Below are positions 17,235 through 24,875 of a stretch of 54,048 nucleotides of DNA, one piece after another. A model generated the notes under the pieces. It did not search any database and was not told where the DNA came from. It saw only the letters and a program-made list of their open reading frames with translations. How positions within the stretch are numbered: the stretch's first letter is position 1; each line of letters opens with the position of its first letter. Origin of the DNA: a virus; the IMG/VR virus record IMGVR_UViG_3300032173_000540, positions 1 to 54,048 of that record. One strand, written 5' to 3'. Both the position numbers and the translations under genes were made by a program.

Positions 17235-18585
17235 AACAATAATATTTGATTTAGATGGTGTATTGGTTGATGCCAAAGAAATTCATTACGAATCTTTAAA
17301 TAAAGCGTTAAGGGATTATTCTATCACTTGGGATGAACATTTATCAATTTATGATGGTTTAAAAACCAATCAAAAATTAGATATGTTACATGAACGAAAA
17401 GGTTTACCTAAAGAAAAATTTAAAGAGATTTGGGACAATAAACAAACCTATACATTACAATCATTAAGAAATTTAAAATACAACCCCGATTTGGTAACAA
17501 CAATGACTATGTTGGTTAATGAAGGGTATAAATTAGCAGTATGTTCTAATAGTATTAGAAAAACTGTTTTAACCGTTTTGAGTAAGCTGGGTATTATTGA
17601 GTTTTTTGATTTAATACTTTCTAATGAAGATGTAAAAAATTCAAAGCCACATCCTGAAATTTATTGGAAAGCAATATCTATGGTAGGGTGTTTACCTGAA
17701 GAAACATTAATTATTGAGGACTCTCCTTACGGTTTATTAGCGGCATCAAGAAGTAAGTCACATGTTTTTAGAGTAAAATCACCAATTGAAGTTACTTACA
17801 TTAACATAACAAAAAAAATATTAGAAATAAAATCAGGACACAATATTATGACACCAAAATGGGAAGATAATAATTTAAATGTACTAATCCCAATGGCGGG
17901 TGCGGGTTCAAGATTTCAACAAGCTGGTTACACATTTCCAAAACCTCTTATTGAAGTTCATAATAAACCAATGATTCAAGTGGTTGTTGATAATCTAAAC
18001 ATAAATGCAAATTACATTTATGTTGTTCAAAAATCACATCGTGAAAAATATAATTTAGATACACTCTTAAATTTAATAACCCCAAATTGTAAAATTGTTG
18101 AGGTTGATGGTATTACAGAAGGTGCTGCGTGTACCGCATTATTGGCTAAAGAATACATTAACAATAACTCACCTTTGTTTTTTGCAAACTCAGACCAGTT
18201 TGTTGAATGGGATTCAAATGAATTTATGTATAAAATGAATGAGACTGATGCGGATGGTGGTATTGTAACTTTTAAAGCGACTCACCCTAAATGGTCTTTT
18301 GCAAAAGTAGATGACAATGGATACGTTAGTGAAGTTGCTGAAAAAAATCCAATTTCAGATAACGCAACAGTTGGTTTTTATTATTGGAAACATGGTTTAG
18401 ATTTTGTAAAATATGCCGAACAAATGATTCAAAAAAATGTTAGAGTCAATAATGAATTTTATGTATGCCCTGTTTTCAATCAAGCGGTAGAAGACAATAA
18501 AAAAATAAGAGTTTACGAAGTTAATAATATGTGGGGTTTAGGTACTCCAGAAGACTTAAACTTTTATTTAGAAAATAAAAAATAA
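17224..18585 (+). CDS. HAD phosphatase / sugar nucleotidyltransferase fusion
   Basis: Residues 1 to about 205 are a HAD phosphatase of the beta-phosphoglucomutase type: D9-L-D11-G nucleophile motif, VCSNSIRKTV (motif II), and SKPHPEIYWKA with EDSPYGLLAA (motifs III/IV). Residues about 217-453 are a nucleotidyltransferase: LIPMAGAGSRFQQAGYTFPKP is the G-x-G-x-R nucleotide loop with the downstream PKP. FANSDQFVEW carries the metal Asp and WGLGTPEDLNFY ends the domain. Together they could dephosphorylate a sugar phosphate and activate another as NDP-sugar. The fusion is plausible for capsule-type sugar synthesis. Confidence 0.85.
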   Translation: MMIKTIIFDLDGVLVDAKEIHYESLNKALRDYSITWDEHLSIYDGLKTNQKLDMLHERKGLPKEKFKEIWDNKQTYTLQSLRNLKYNPDLVTTMTMLVNEGYKLAVCSNSIRKTVLTVLSKLGIIEFFDLILSNEDVKNSKPHPEIYWKAISMVGCLPEETLIIEDSPYGLLAASRSKSHVFRVKSPIEVTYINITKKILEIKSGHNIMTPKWEDNNLNVLIPMAGAGSRFQQAGYTFPKPLIEVHNKPMIQVVVDNLNINANYIYVVQKSHREKYNLDTLLNLITPNCKIVEVDGITEGAACTALLAKEYINNNSPLFFANSDQFVEWDSNEFMYKMNETDADGGIVTFKATHPKWSFAKVDDNGYVSEVAEKNPISDNATVGFYYWKHGLDFVKYAEQMIQKNVRVNNEFYVCPVFNQAVEDNKKIRVYEVNNMWGLGTPEDLNFYLENKK

Positions 18586-18587
18586 AT

Positions 18588-19457
18588 ATGAAAGACATAT
18601 CATTTGTAGTTTTCACCAATGAAAACTATTTCAACTTATTGTATCTAACACTACCATATACAATAGAGAACACAAAACATTTAAACAAGATAATTAATAT
18701 TGTTTCAAATAAAATACCTCAACATGAAAAATTTGAGGGGGTAAATTATATTGATTCAAATGTTAATTTTTCAGGTGATGGTTCACATTTTAGAGATAGT
18801 TTATTATTCGCATTAAATCAAATACCTGAAGATTATATATTATTCTTGTGTGATGATTATTTAATTAAATCACCAATAAATAAAAATAGATTTGATAATA
18901 TTATTAATATTTTAGATAAAATTAATGGTGATTATTTGGCATTGGGTACACAAAAACACATTGAAAATTTTGTGGTTAATTGGGAAAAACCAAACATAAC
19001 ATTATCGGAATATGGGTTTCCTGATGGATGTTTTTATAAATTTGATGTGACCGCAAGACATATGTATTCAGTACAACCATGTGTTTGGAAAAAATCTTCT
19101 TTAATAGAATTATTAACCAACAACCCATCGCTTACTTTACATCAATTAGATAATACCAATATCTTAAACAAGAAAGGTGAAAATAGACAATTAAGTGAGT
19201 TTTTTAATTTTTCTTTTTACGAAAACAAAGAAAACTTTTTTGATTATGAATTTAATAATTTTTGTTATCATTACCCACCAATCAGTTACCACGTTGATGA
19301 AAAACCATTATCTACAGATTTTTTATTAATTGATTATATTGAAATTGTTAGACATGGTAAATTTTTAGATGCTAATGTTAATTCTAAAGATATTCTTAAT
19401 AACATATTAAATTCAAACGAAAATATAAAAAATAAACTAAAAAAATTTATAAATTAA
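18588..19457 (+). CDS. Putative GT-A glycosyltransferase (289 residues)
   Basis: The N-terminal strand ISFVVFTNENYFNLLYLTLPYTIEN and the later strand DYILFLCDDYLIKSP, with its paired Asp in the D-x-D position, suggest a GT-A glycosyltransferase. No signal peptide or membrane helix is visible. The C-terminal third is Asn-rich and diverged. The gene is 2 bases after the fusion gene and 4 bases before the methyltransferase, consistent with one transcript. Motif support is partial, so another nucleotide-sugar enzyme is possible. Confidence 0.65.
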   Translation: MKDISFVVFTNENYFNLLYLTLPYTIENTKHLNKIINIVSNKIPQHEKFEGVNYIDSNVNFSGDGSHFRDSLLFALNQIPEDYILFLCDDYLIKSPINKNRFDNIINILDKINGDYLALGTQKHIENFVVNWEKPNITLSEYGFPDGCFYKFDVTARHMYSVQPCVWKKSSLIELLTNNPSLTLHQLDNTNILNKKGENRQLSEFFNFSFYENKENFFDYEFNNFCYHYPPISYHVDEKPLSTDFLLIDYIEIVRHGKFLDANVNSKDILNNILNSNENIKNKLKKFIN

Positions 19458-19461
19458 AACT

Positions 19462-20013
19462 ATGATGCCAGGAAATTGGGGCTATTTAGGTCCAGATGTC
19501 AAACAATACTTAACCGAAAACTTTGAACCAACATGTTCTATATTAGACATTGGTTGTGGTCACGGATTCTATATTAAACTATTAGGTGATTACTTCAAAA
19601 AATTTGACGCTGTTGAGGTTTGGGAACCTTACATTAAAGAATACAAATTAACCGAAATGTACAATAACGTATTCAACGTTAATATATTAGATTTTGAATT
19701 TGAATATTACGACATTATTATTATGGGGGATATTCTTGAACACTTATCAAGGGAAGACGCTAAAAATCTTTTAAATAAATTAAAAGACAAGTGTAGAGAA
19801 CTAATCGTTGTTGTTCCATATTACTTACCTCAAGATGAAGTTTTTGGTAATAAATATGAAATTCACTTACAACCAGACTTGGATGACTCCATTATGTCAG
19901 AACATTATCCAATGTTAGAAATGATTAATCTTAATGGTAAAGAATTAAAAATTCCAATTGATATGGGTACTCACTATTACTATTACTGTGCGTTCAAGAA
20001 AAAAACTAATTAA
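19462..20013 (+). CDS. Class I SAM-dependent methyltransferase
   Basis: The 183-residue protein has motif I ILDIGCGHGFYIKLL (about residues 27-41). VEVWEPY follows with its acidic residue for the SAM ribose, and then YYDIIIMGDILEHLSREDA, the usual motif IV and helix. It is a compact Rossmann methyltransferase, probably acting on a sugar or small molecule given its place in the glycan cassette. Two adjacent ATGs (19462 and 19465) could start it. Its stop overlaps the next ATG by one base. Confidence 0.85.
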   Translation: MMPGNWGYLGPDVKQYLTENFEPTCSILDIGCGHGFYIKLLGDYFKKFDAVEVWEPYIKEYKLTEMYNNVFNVNILDFEFEYYDIIIMGDILEHLSREDAKNLLNKLKDKCRELIVVVPYYLPQDEVFGNKYEIHLQPDLDDSIMSEHYPMLEMINLNGKELKIPIDMGTHYYYYCAFKKKTN

Positions 20014-20900
20014 TGAATAATAAAATCTTATTTAAATTCAGTTTTGAAAATGGATGGGGAGACACATTTTTAAGTGTGTTTGATATCGTTAATTGTGTCG
20101 ATTTTTTAAAAAATCAATACCCAAATTTTCAATTCATTTTACTCATAAATGACAAATACAATGTTAAAACTTTAGAGGAAGTATTAAATATTAATTTTTT
20201 CACTGAGTTTTTTGACGAATTTAAAATTTTAAATAAAGATAATTTATTTGTGTCCATAAATGGACTTTCAACATATGGCGATATTGAATATAAAAGATTG
20301 TATTCAGGTAGAAATAATGACCTATTCAATGACATTAACGGCATTTTTGATGTGTATGTACCAACAAATAACTATGATGAGGTTAAAAATTTAAACATAC
20401 CATTTATTGATTTTACATTTAACGATAATGACGACAGAGCAAAAGATTTTGACGTATTTAATAAAAATATTGTAAATAATGTTAATAAATTTATTTCCGA
20501 TAATTTTGAAGGGGATTTTGAATCTATATATTATCGCTCGTTACCCCCGCTGAATTCTGAAAAAATTTTGAATTTTAAAAATAGTTTAGTTGAAACTTTA
20601 AATCCAAACAAAAAATATTTTATATGTTCAAATTCTAGTTTTGTGAAAAAAATATTTTCAGAAACTAATTTAGACATTAAAATGTATCGTAATTTAGAGA
20701 ACCATAACCCAAATCACATATCAACTGGATTTGTTAGGTTTGGACAAACTATTGATGAAGCATTGTATGTTGTTGGAGAATTAATGATATTAAGTAAATG
20801 TAAAAACATATACTATTGTGGAGATATGAGTTATACAAGTCTATTTAATTGGTATCCTATAAACATAAAAAAAGTTAAACTAACAAATATTGTAATATGA
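20013..20900 (+). CDS. Uncharacterised glycan-cassette protein (295 residues)
   Basis: Not confidently recognised. It starts with KILFKFSFENGWGDTFLSVFDIVNC, a Gly-rich loop after the first strand as in GT-B enzymes. It has YFICSNSSFVKKIF in the middle, similar to a second Rossmann start, and a late ELMILSKCKNIYYCGDMSYTSL, reminiscent of the donor-site end of fucosyltransferase-like folds. A GT-B glycosyltransferase is a reasonable guess. It overlaps both neighbours by 1-4 bases. Confidence 0.6.
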   Translation: MNNKILFKFSFENGWGDTFLSVFDIVNCVDFLKNQYPNFQFILLINDKYNVKTLEEVLNINFFTEFFDEFKILNKDNLFVSINGLSTYGDIEYKRLYSGRNNDLFNDINGIFDVYVPTNNYDEVKNLNIPFIDFTFNDNDDRAKDFDVFNKNIVNNVNKFISDNFEGDFESIYYRSLPPLNSEKILNFKNSLVETLNPNKKYFICSNSSFVKKIFSETNLDIKMYRNLENHNPNHISTGFVRFGQTIDEALYVVGELMILSKCKNIYYCGDMSYTSLFNWYPINIKKVKLTNIVI

Positions 20901-21757
20901 AAATAATAATAACAACTTTAAGCTTTGGTGAAAATTACACTAAAGATTACACACTACGAATGATTGAAGATGTTTTATCTTTAACTGATATTGAAATGTA
21001 CATAACTACTGACTGTAGACATTTAATTGAAGAAAAATATGGTAATTCAGATAGAATCAAATATAACGAAATTAAACGCGAAGATTTAAAAGTTTCATTA
21101 CCTATTGGACCAAACAAAGGTGCCCGTGATTTTAATTTTAACATGAGATATTTGTGTTTAGACCACGTAAAAGATATTGACGATGCAATTATTATTTTTA
21201 CGGATTGTGATAATTCTTTTGATTGGTGGGATAAAGAGCAGGTTTTAAACTTTGTTAAAACAAGTTTTGAAAATGGTCATGACTATTTTGCGCCAAGAAC
21301 AGGTCTCAAGTTTAAAAATTTAATATCAAGATACAATACATTTTGTAAGAAAAATCCACATACAGATTCATTAGATTATGATTTATGTACACTTGCTTGG
21401 CATAAATTATTTAACTATGATTTGGTAGATGTGAATATTAATCAGGTAGTTGAAGGTGAAAACCATAAATGGGGTGAAGCTTCTTTTCCATCCGAATATC
21501 TTATAATTTTCTATAATAATAACGGTAAATTAAATAAGATGGTTGAACAATGGAAATGGTTTTACGATTACTTAAATAATAAGGATTATACATTTGGTAC
21601 TTGGGCGGAAGGGTTTGAAATTGGTGTTTCAGCATTAACTGCAGGGTTTAAAGATTTAGACATTTCATATTCACATCCTATATGGAGTAAGGTTTTTACA
21701 CCTAATGGATATAAAACAGGACCTAGAGCGGGTACGGTACACGCAACTGAAAAATAA
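20897..21757 (+). CDS. Putative GT-A glycosyltransferase (286 residues)
   Basis: The protein begins MKIIITTLSFGENYTKDYTL and has DDAIIIFTDCDNSFDWW, a strand followed by a D-x-D motif (Asp-Cys-Asp). The later WGEASFPSEYLIIFYNN and WAEGFEIGVSAL segments resemble the acceptor-side region of GT6/GT8-like enzymes. No membrane segment is seen. It overlaps the previous gene by 4 bases and the next by one. Confidence 0.7.
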   Translation: MKIIITTLSFGENYTKDYTLRMIEDVLSLTDIEMYITTDCRHLIEEKYGNSDRIKYNEIKREDLKVSLPIGPNKGARDFNFNMRYLCLDHVKDIDDAIIIFTDCDNSFDWWDKEQVLNFVKTSFENGHDYFAPRTGLKFKNLISRYNTFCKKNPHTDSLDYDLCTLAWHKLFNYDLVDVNINQVVEGENHKWGEASFPSEYLIIFYNNNGKLNKMVEQWKWFYDYLNNKDYTFGTWAEGFEIGVSALTAGFKDLDISYSHPIWSKVFTPNGYKTGPRAGTVHATEK

Positions 21758-22704
21758 TGAATAAATTAATCATATCATACGAACAAGGGTATAACAATTG
21801 GTACGTTAGTGAATTTTATAAATATTTTCACAAACAACTATCAGAAATAACAAATATTCAATTTGAATACATCTCTTTACAAGATTTATCAAAAAAATTT
21901 GGTAAAGAATATACTAACCAAACTGGTAGTATTTTTAATTGGTATAACCTTGTAATATACAATCAAACTACAGATAAGTTTTTTGTTCATAGTTGGTATG
22001 ATTACGCTCCTGAAATATTAAAATATTCAGTTAACAACAATTTTAATGTTGTTAAATTTTCTTGCGTTTCTAATTTAACGGATTCAATAATTGAGGAATA
22101 TAAAGACAAGATTATTGTACAACCTTCGGTATATTATGTTGAAAATTGGAAAGACATTGAATACATACTTTCAACCGAAAAGTCGTCATTTAAAGATGAT
22201 AGAATTTATTTTAATGGATTAAATCACGGTATTAGAGAAAATGTTTTAAATTCATTATCAAATAATTCATTTTTTAATATTAGAACAAAAGGTAATCCCG
22301 AACACTTTAGACAAAAGAAAGACTATTACGATGAAGTTTCTAAACACAAATTTGGCCTAAGTTTAAATGGTGCTGCAAATATTTGTTATAGAGATTTGGA
22401 ATTATTTGGTCTTGGGGTAATAAACTTGAGACAACCTCTTAATTCTAAAACATACGAGCCACTTGTAAAAGATATTCATTATGTTGAATTCATAAACGAA
22501 GACTTGGTTAATAAAATTTTAATCAAAGAAAACGTTGATACAATTATTAATGATAAAGTTAATGAAATTTTAGAATTTAGTATGACTAACCAATATAATG
22601 ATATGATTCAGGAATCAAAAAAGTGGTTTAATAATAATTGTCTACCTGAAAATCAATTTAAAACAATCGTTTCTTTTCTTGACGATTTTAATATTTTTTT
22701 ATAA
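21757..22704 (+). CDS. Putative GT-B glycosyltransferase (315 residues)
   Basis: An N-terminal strand-helix (LIISYEQGYNNWYVSEFYKYF) and a C-terminal segment, YYDEVSKHKFGLSLNGAANICYRDLELFGLG, resemble the donor-binding end of GT90-like enzymes, where a disc of Gly-Ala residues and an Arg contact the nucleotide. The middle has NGLNHGIRENVL, a likely second-domain start. Assignment is by weak motif resemblance plus context in a glycosyltransferase run. Confidence 0.6.
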   Translation: MNKLIISYEQGYNNWYVSEFYKYFHKQLSEITNIQFEYISLQDLSKKFGKEYTNQTGSIFNWYNLVIYNQTTDKFFVHSWYDYAPEILKYSVNNNFNVVKFSCVSNLTDSIIEEYKDKIIVQPSVYYVENWKDIEYILSTEKSSFKDDRIYFNGLNHGIRENVLNSLSNNSFFNIRTKGNPEHFRQKKDYYDEVSKHKFGLSLNGAANICYRDLELFGLGVINLRQPLNSKTYEPLVKDIHYVEFINEDLVNKILIKENVDTIINDKVNEILEFSMTNQYNDMIQESKKWFNNNCLPENQFKTIVSFLDDFNIFL

Positions 22705-22723
22705 AACACATATACAATAATTT

Positions 22724-24394
22724 ATGGGAATAACATTAGTAACGGGACTTTGGAATATTAAACGAGATGGGCTCACTCAAGGGTGGTCTCGCTCATTTCA
22801 ACACTATTTAGATAAATTTGAACAACTTTTAAAAGTTGATAATCCAATGATTATTTTTGGTGATTCTGAATTAGAATCATTTGTATTTGAAAGAAGAAGT
22901 CGTGAAAATACTTTATTTGTTAATAGAAGTCAGGAATGGTTTAAAAATGAATTATATGGTAAGATTCAAGAAATAAGAACCAACCCTGAGTGGTTCAATC
23001 TTGCGGGATGGTTATCTGAATCAACTCAAGCAAGATTAGAAATGTATAATCCTTTGGTGATGTCAAAAGTTTTTTTATTAAACGACGCTAGAATTATGGA
23101 CCCGTTTGAATCTGAAATGATGTTTTGGATTGATGCTGGATTAACAAATACGGTACATCCAGGATACTTTACCCATGATAAGGTTTTAGATAATTTATCT
23201 AAATATATTTCAAAATTTTCTTTTGTGTGTTTTCCTTATGAGGCAGAAAATGAAATTCATGGATTTGAATTTAACAAATTAAACTCAATTGCGGGAGCAA
23301 AGGTTAATAAAGTTGCAAGAGGTGGATTTTTTGGTGGGCCAAAACATACTATTAGCGATATTAATGGAATCTATTATAATTTTTTAAAAAACACATTAGA
23401 TGAAGGTTATATGGGAACCGAAGAATCAATTTTTAGTATTATGTGTTATACTCATTCGGATTTAATTAATTATTTTGAAATTGAGTCAAACGGATTATTT
23501 GGTAAATTCTTTGAGGATTTAAAAAATGATGATTTAAAACCTAAATCTGAAAGTAAAATATCTGTCGTTAACAATTTAGATACAAATAAGGTTGGTTTAT
23601 ATGTGATAACATTTAATAGTCCAAATCAATTTAGAACCTTAATTGATTCTATGATTGCATACGATAAAGATTACATATACAAAACAAAAAAGTTTTTATT
23701 AGATAACTCAAGTGACTTAACAACTACCGAGGAATACTCGGTAATTTGTGAAGAGTATGGTTTTGAACACATTAAAAAAGATAATTTAGGTATTTGTGGT
23801 GGTCGTCAATGGATTGCAGAACATTTCCAAAATGAAACTGATTTAGATTTTTATTTGTTTTTTGAAGATGATATGTTTTTTTATCCAAACGAAGGAGAAG
23901 TGTGTAGGAATGGATTTAATAGATATGTTCCAAACTTATATTCAAAGACATTACAAATTGTTAAAAAAGAAAATTTTGATTTCCTTAAACTTAATTTTAG
24001 TGAGTTTTTTGGGGATAACGGAACTCAATGGGCTTGGTATAATGTTCCCCAAAATGTTAGACAAAAATATTGGCCAGGTAAAAATAGATTACCTGAACAA
24101 GGTTTAGACCCAAATGCACCAAAAGCTCTATATGATTCAGTTAGAACATATCAAGGTGTACCATATGTAACAGGTGATGTTTATTATTGCAATTGGCCTC
24201 AAATCGTAAGTAGAACTGGTAATCAAAAAATGTTCTTAGATACAACATGGGCTCACCCGTTTGAACAAACATGGATGAGTCACATGTATCAGTTAGTTAA
24301 AGAAGGTGAATTATATCCTGGGTTATTGCTTATGACACCAACTGAACACGATAGATTTGACCATTATGAAAGAAGTTTAAGAAAAGAGTCATAA
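22724..24394 (+). CDS. HtrL/YibB-like domain plus GT2-like glycosyltransferase
   Basis: Residues 1 to about 270 match the HtrL/YibB/WlaTC type: TLVTGLWNIKRDG, then NPMIIFGDSEL, then NPLVMSKVFLLNDA and MMFWIDAGLTNTVHPGYF. This family is glycosyltransferase-related and found in LPS loci. Residues about 290-556 begin VGLYVITFNSPNQFRTLIDSM and include FYLFFEDDMFFYPNEG with a metal-binding D-D motif, so this half is a GT2-type domain. A two-enzyme fusion is likely. It is the last gene of the cassette and begins 19 bases after its neighbour without a clear promoter. Confidence 0.75.
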   Translation: MGITLVTGLWNIKRDGLTQGWSRSFQHYLDKFEQLLKVDNPMIIFGDSELESFVFERRSRENTLFVNRSQEWFKNELYGKIQEIRTNPEWFNLAGWLSESTQARLEMYNPLVMSKVFLLNDARIMDPFESEMMFWIDAGLTNTVHPGYFTHDKVLDNLSKYISKFSFVCFPYEAENEIHGFEFNKLNSIAGAKVNKVARGGFFGGPKHTISDINGIYYNFLKNTLDEGYMGTEESIFSIMCYTHSDLINYFEIESNGLFGKFFEDLKNDDLKPKSESKISVVNNLDTNKVGLYVITFNSPNQFRTLIDSMIAYDKDYIYKTKKFLLDNSSDLTTTEEYSVICEEYGFEHIKKDNLGICGGRQWIAEHFQNETDLDFYLFFEDDMFFYPNEGEVCRNGFNRYVPNLYSKTLQIVKKENFDFLKLNFSEFFGDNGTQWAWYNVPQNVRQKYWPGKNRLPEQGLDPNAPKALYDSVRTYQGVPYVTGDVYYCNWPQIVSRTGNQKMFLDTTWAHPFEQTWMSHMYQLVKEGELYPGLLLMTPTEHDRFDHYERSLRKES

Positions 24395-24398
24395 CAAT

Positions 24399-24406
24399 AT
24401 ATTTAT
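24399..24406 (+). promoter_or_regulatory. ATATTTAT motif before the 125-residue protein gene
   Basis: ATATTTAT ends 4 bases before the ATG at 24411, inside a short AT inverted repeat (AACAATA, loop TATT, TATTGTT). It lies in the 16-base gap after the glycan cassette. Confidence 0.4.
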
Positions 24407-24410
24407 TGTT

Positions 24411-24788
24411 ATGGAATTTTACATAAAACAAAACGCGACTCTTCCTGTATTAAAAATGCAGGTTGTTAAAGATGGTAGAGCAGGGTTTCTACAACTAATG
24501 GAAGATTTGGCGGTTTCTACTATTTTTTTCACAATGATAGATGTGGAGACGGGAATTCCTAAAATAGTTTCAGCTCCATGCGGTATTGTACCTTTAATAT
24601 TACCTGTCGGAGCATCCCCAGAATATTACGTATATTTCCAATTCACCGCAAGGGATACAAACACACCAGGTAGATATCAAGGTCAATTCTTAATTAGGAA
24701 TGATGAAGGTAATTTAATTCTTCCAATTAGAGAAGAACTATATATTAATATCCAAGAAAGTTTTATTTCAGAAACTGCGTGTTGTTAA
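24411..24788 (+). CDS. Small beta protein resembling BppU N-terminal domain
   Basis: This 125-residue protein has the layout of the N-terminal domain of phage baseplate upper proteins. A first strand is followed by FFTMIDVETGIPKI, then YYVYFQFTARDTNTPGRYQGQFLIRN, where an Asp-Thr-x-x-x-Gly-x-Tyr turn precedes the next strand. ILPIREELYINIQESF follows. It ends in a Cys-Cys pair. The similarity is by pattern only, but a small virion or baseplate accessory role fits. It lies between the glycan cassette and the polymerase gene. Confidence 0.6.
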   Translation: MEFYIKQNATLPVLKMQVVKDGRAGFLQLMEDLAVSTIFFTMIDVETGIPKIVSAPCGIVPLILPVGASPEYYVYFQFTARDTNTPGRYQGQFLIRNDEGNLILPIREELYINIQESFISETACC

Positions 24789-24819
24789 TTTGATTACTAA
24801 GTTTTTTATTTTATATTTG
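24789..24819 (+). promoter_or_regulatory. Bacteroidota-type promoter for the DNA polymerase gene
   Basis: TTTG at 24789-24792 and TATATTTG at 24812-24819 are separated by 19 bases. This matches the Bacteroidota housekeeping promoter (TTTG, about 19-20 bases, TAnnTTTG) with no mismatch. It lies about 57 bases before the ATG at 24876. It implies transcription of the polymerase by unmodified host RNA polymerase early in infection, and is the main host clue in the window. Confidence 0.75.
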
Positions 24820-24833
24820 CATTAGAAGGTAAA

Positions 24834-24851
24834 TTTCACGATGGTGTGAAA
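24834..24851 (+). other. Small hairpin in the polymerase leader
   Basis: TTTCAC at 24834-24839 pairs with GTGAAA at 24846-24851 around a 6-base loop. It lies about 25 bases before the polymerase start codon, within the presumed 5' leader. The T4 polymerase represses its own translation by binding a leader hairpin, so a similar role is conceivable, but the sequence differs and does not cover the start. Confidence 0.3.
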
Positions 24852-24875
24852 GCTAATAAACCAACTGTTTAAATT

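Noticed and set aside
24841-24849. Two-codon ATG-GTG-TGA upstream frame in the polymerase leader
   Set aside because: It is inside the small hairpin, and such short frames are expected by chance.
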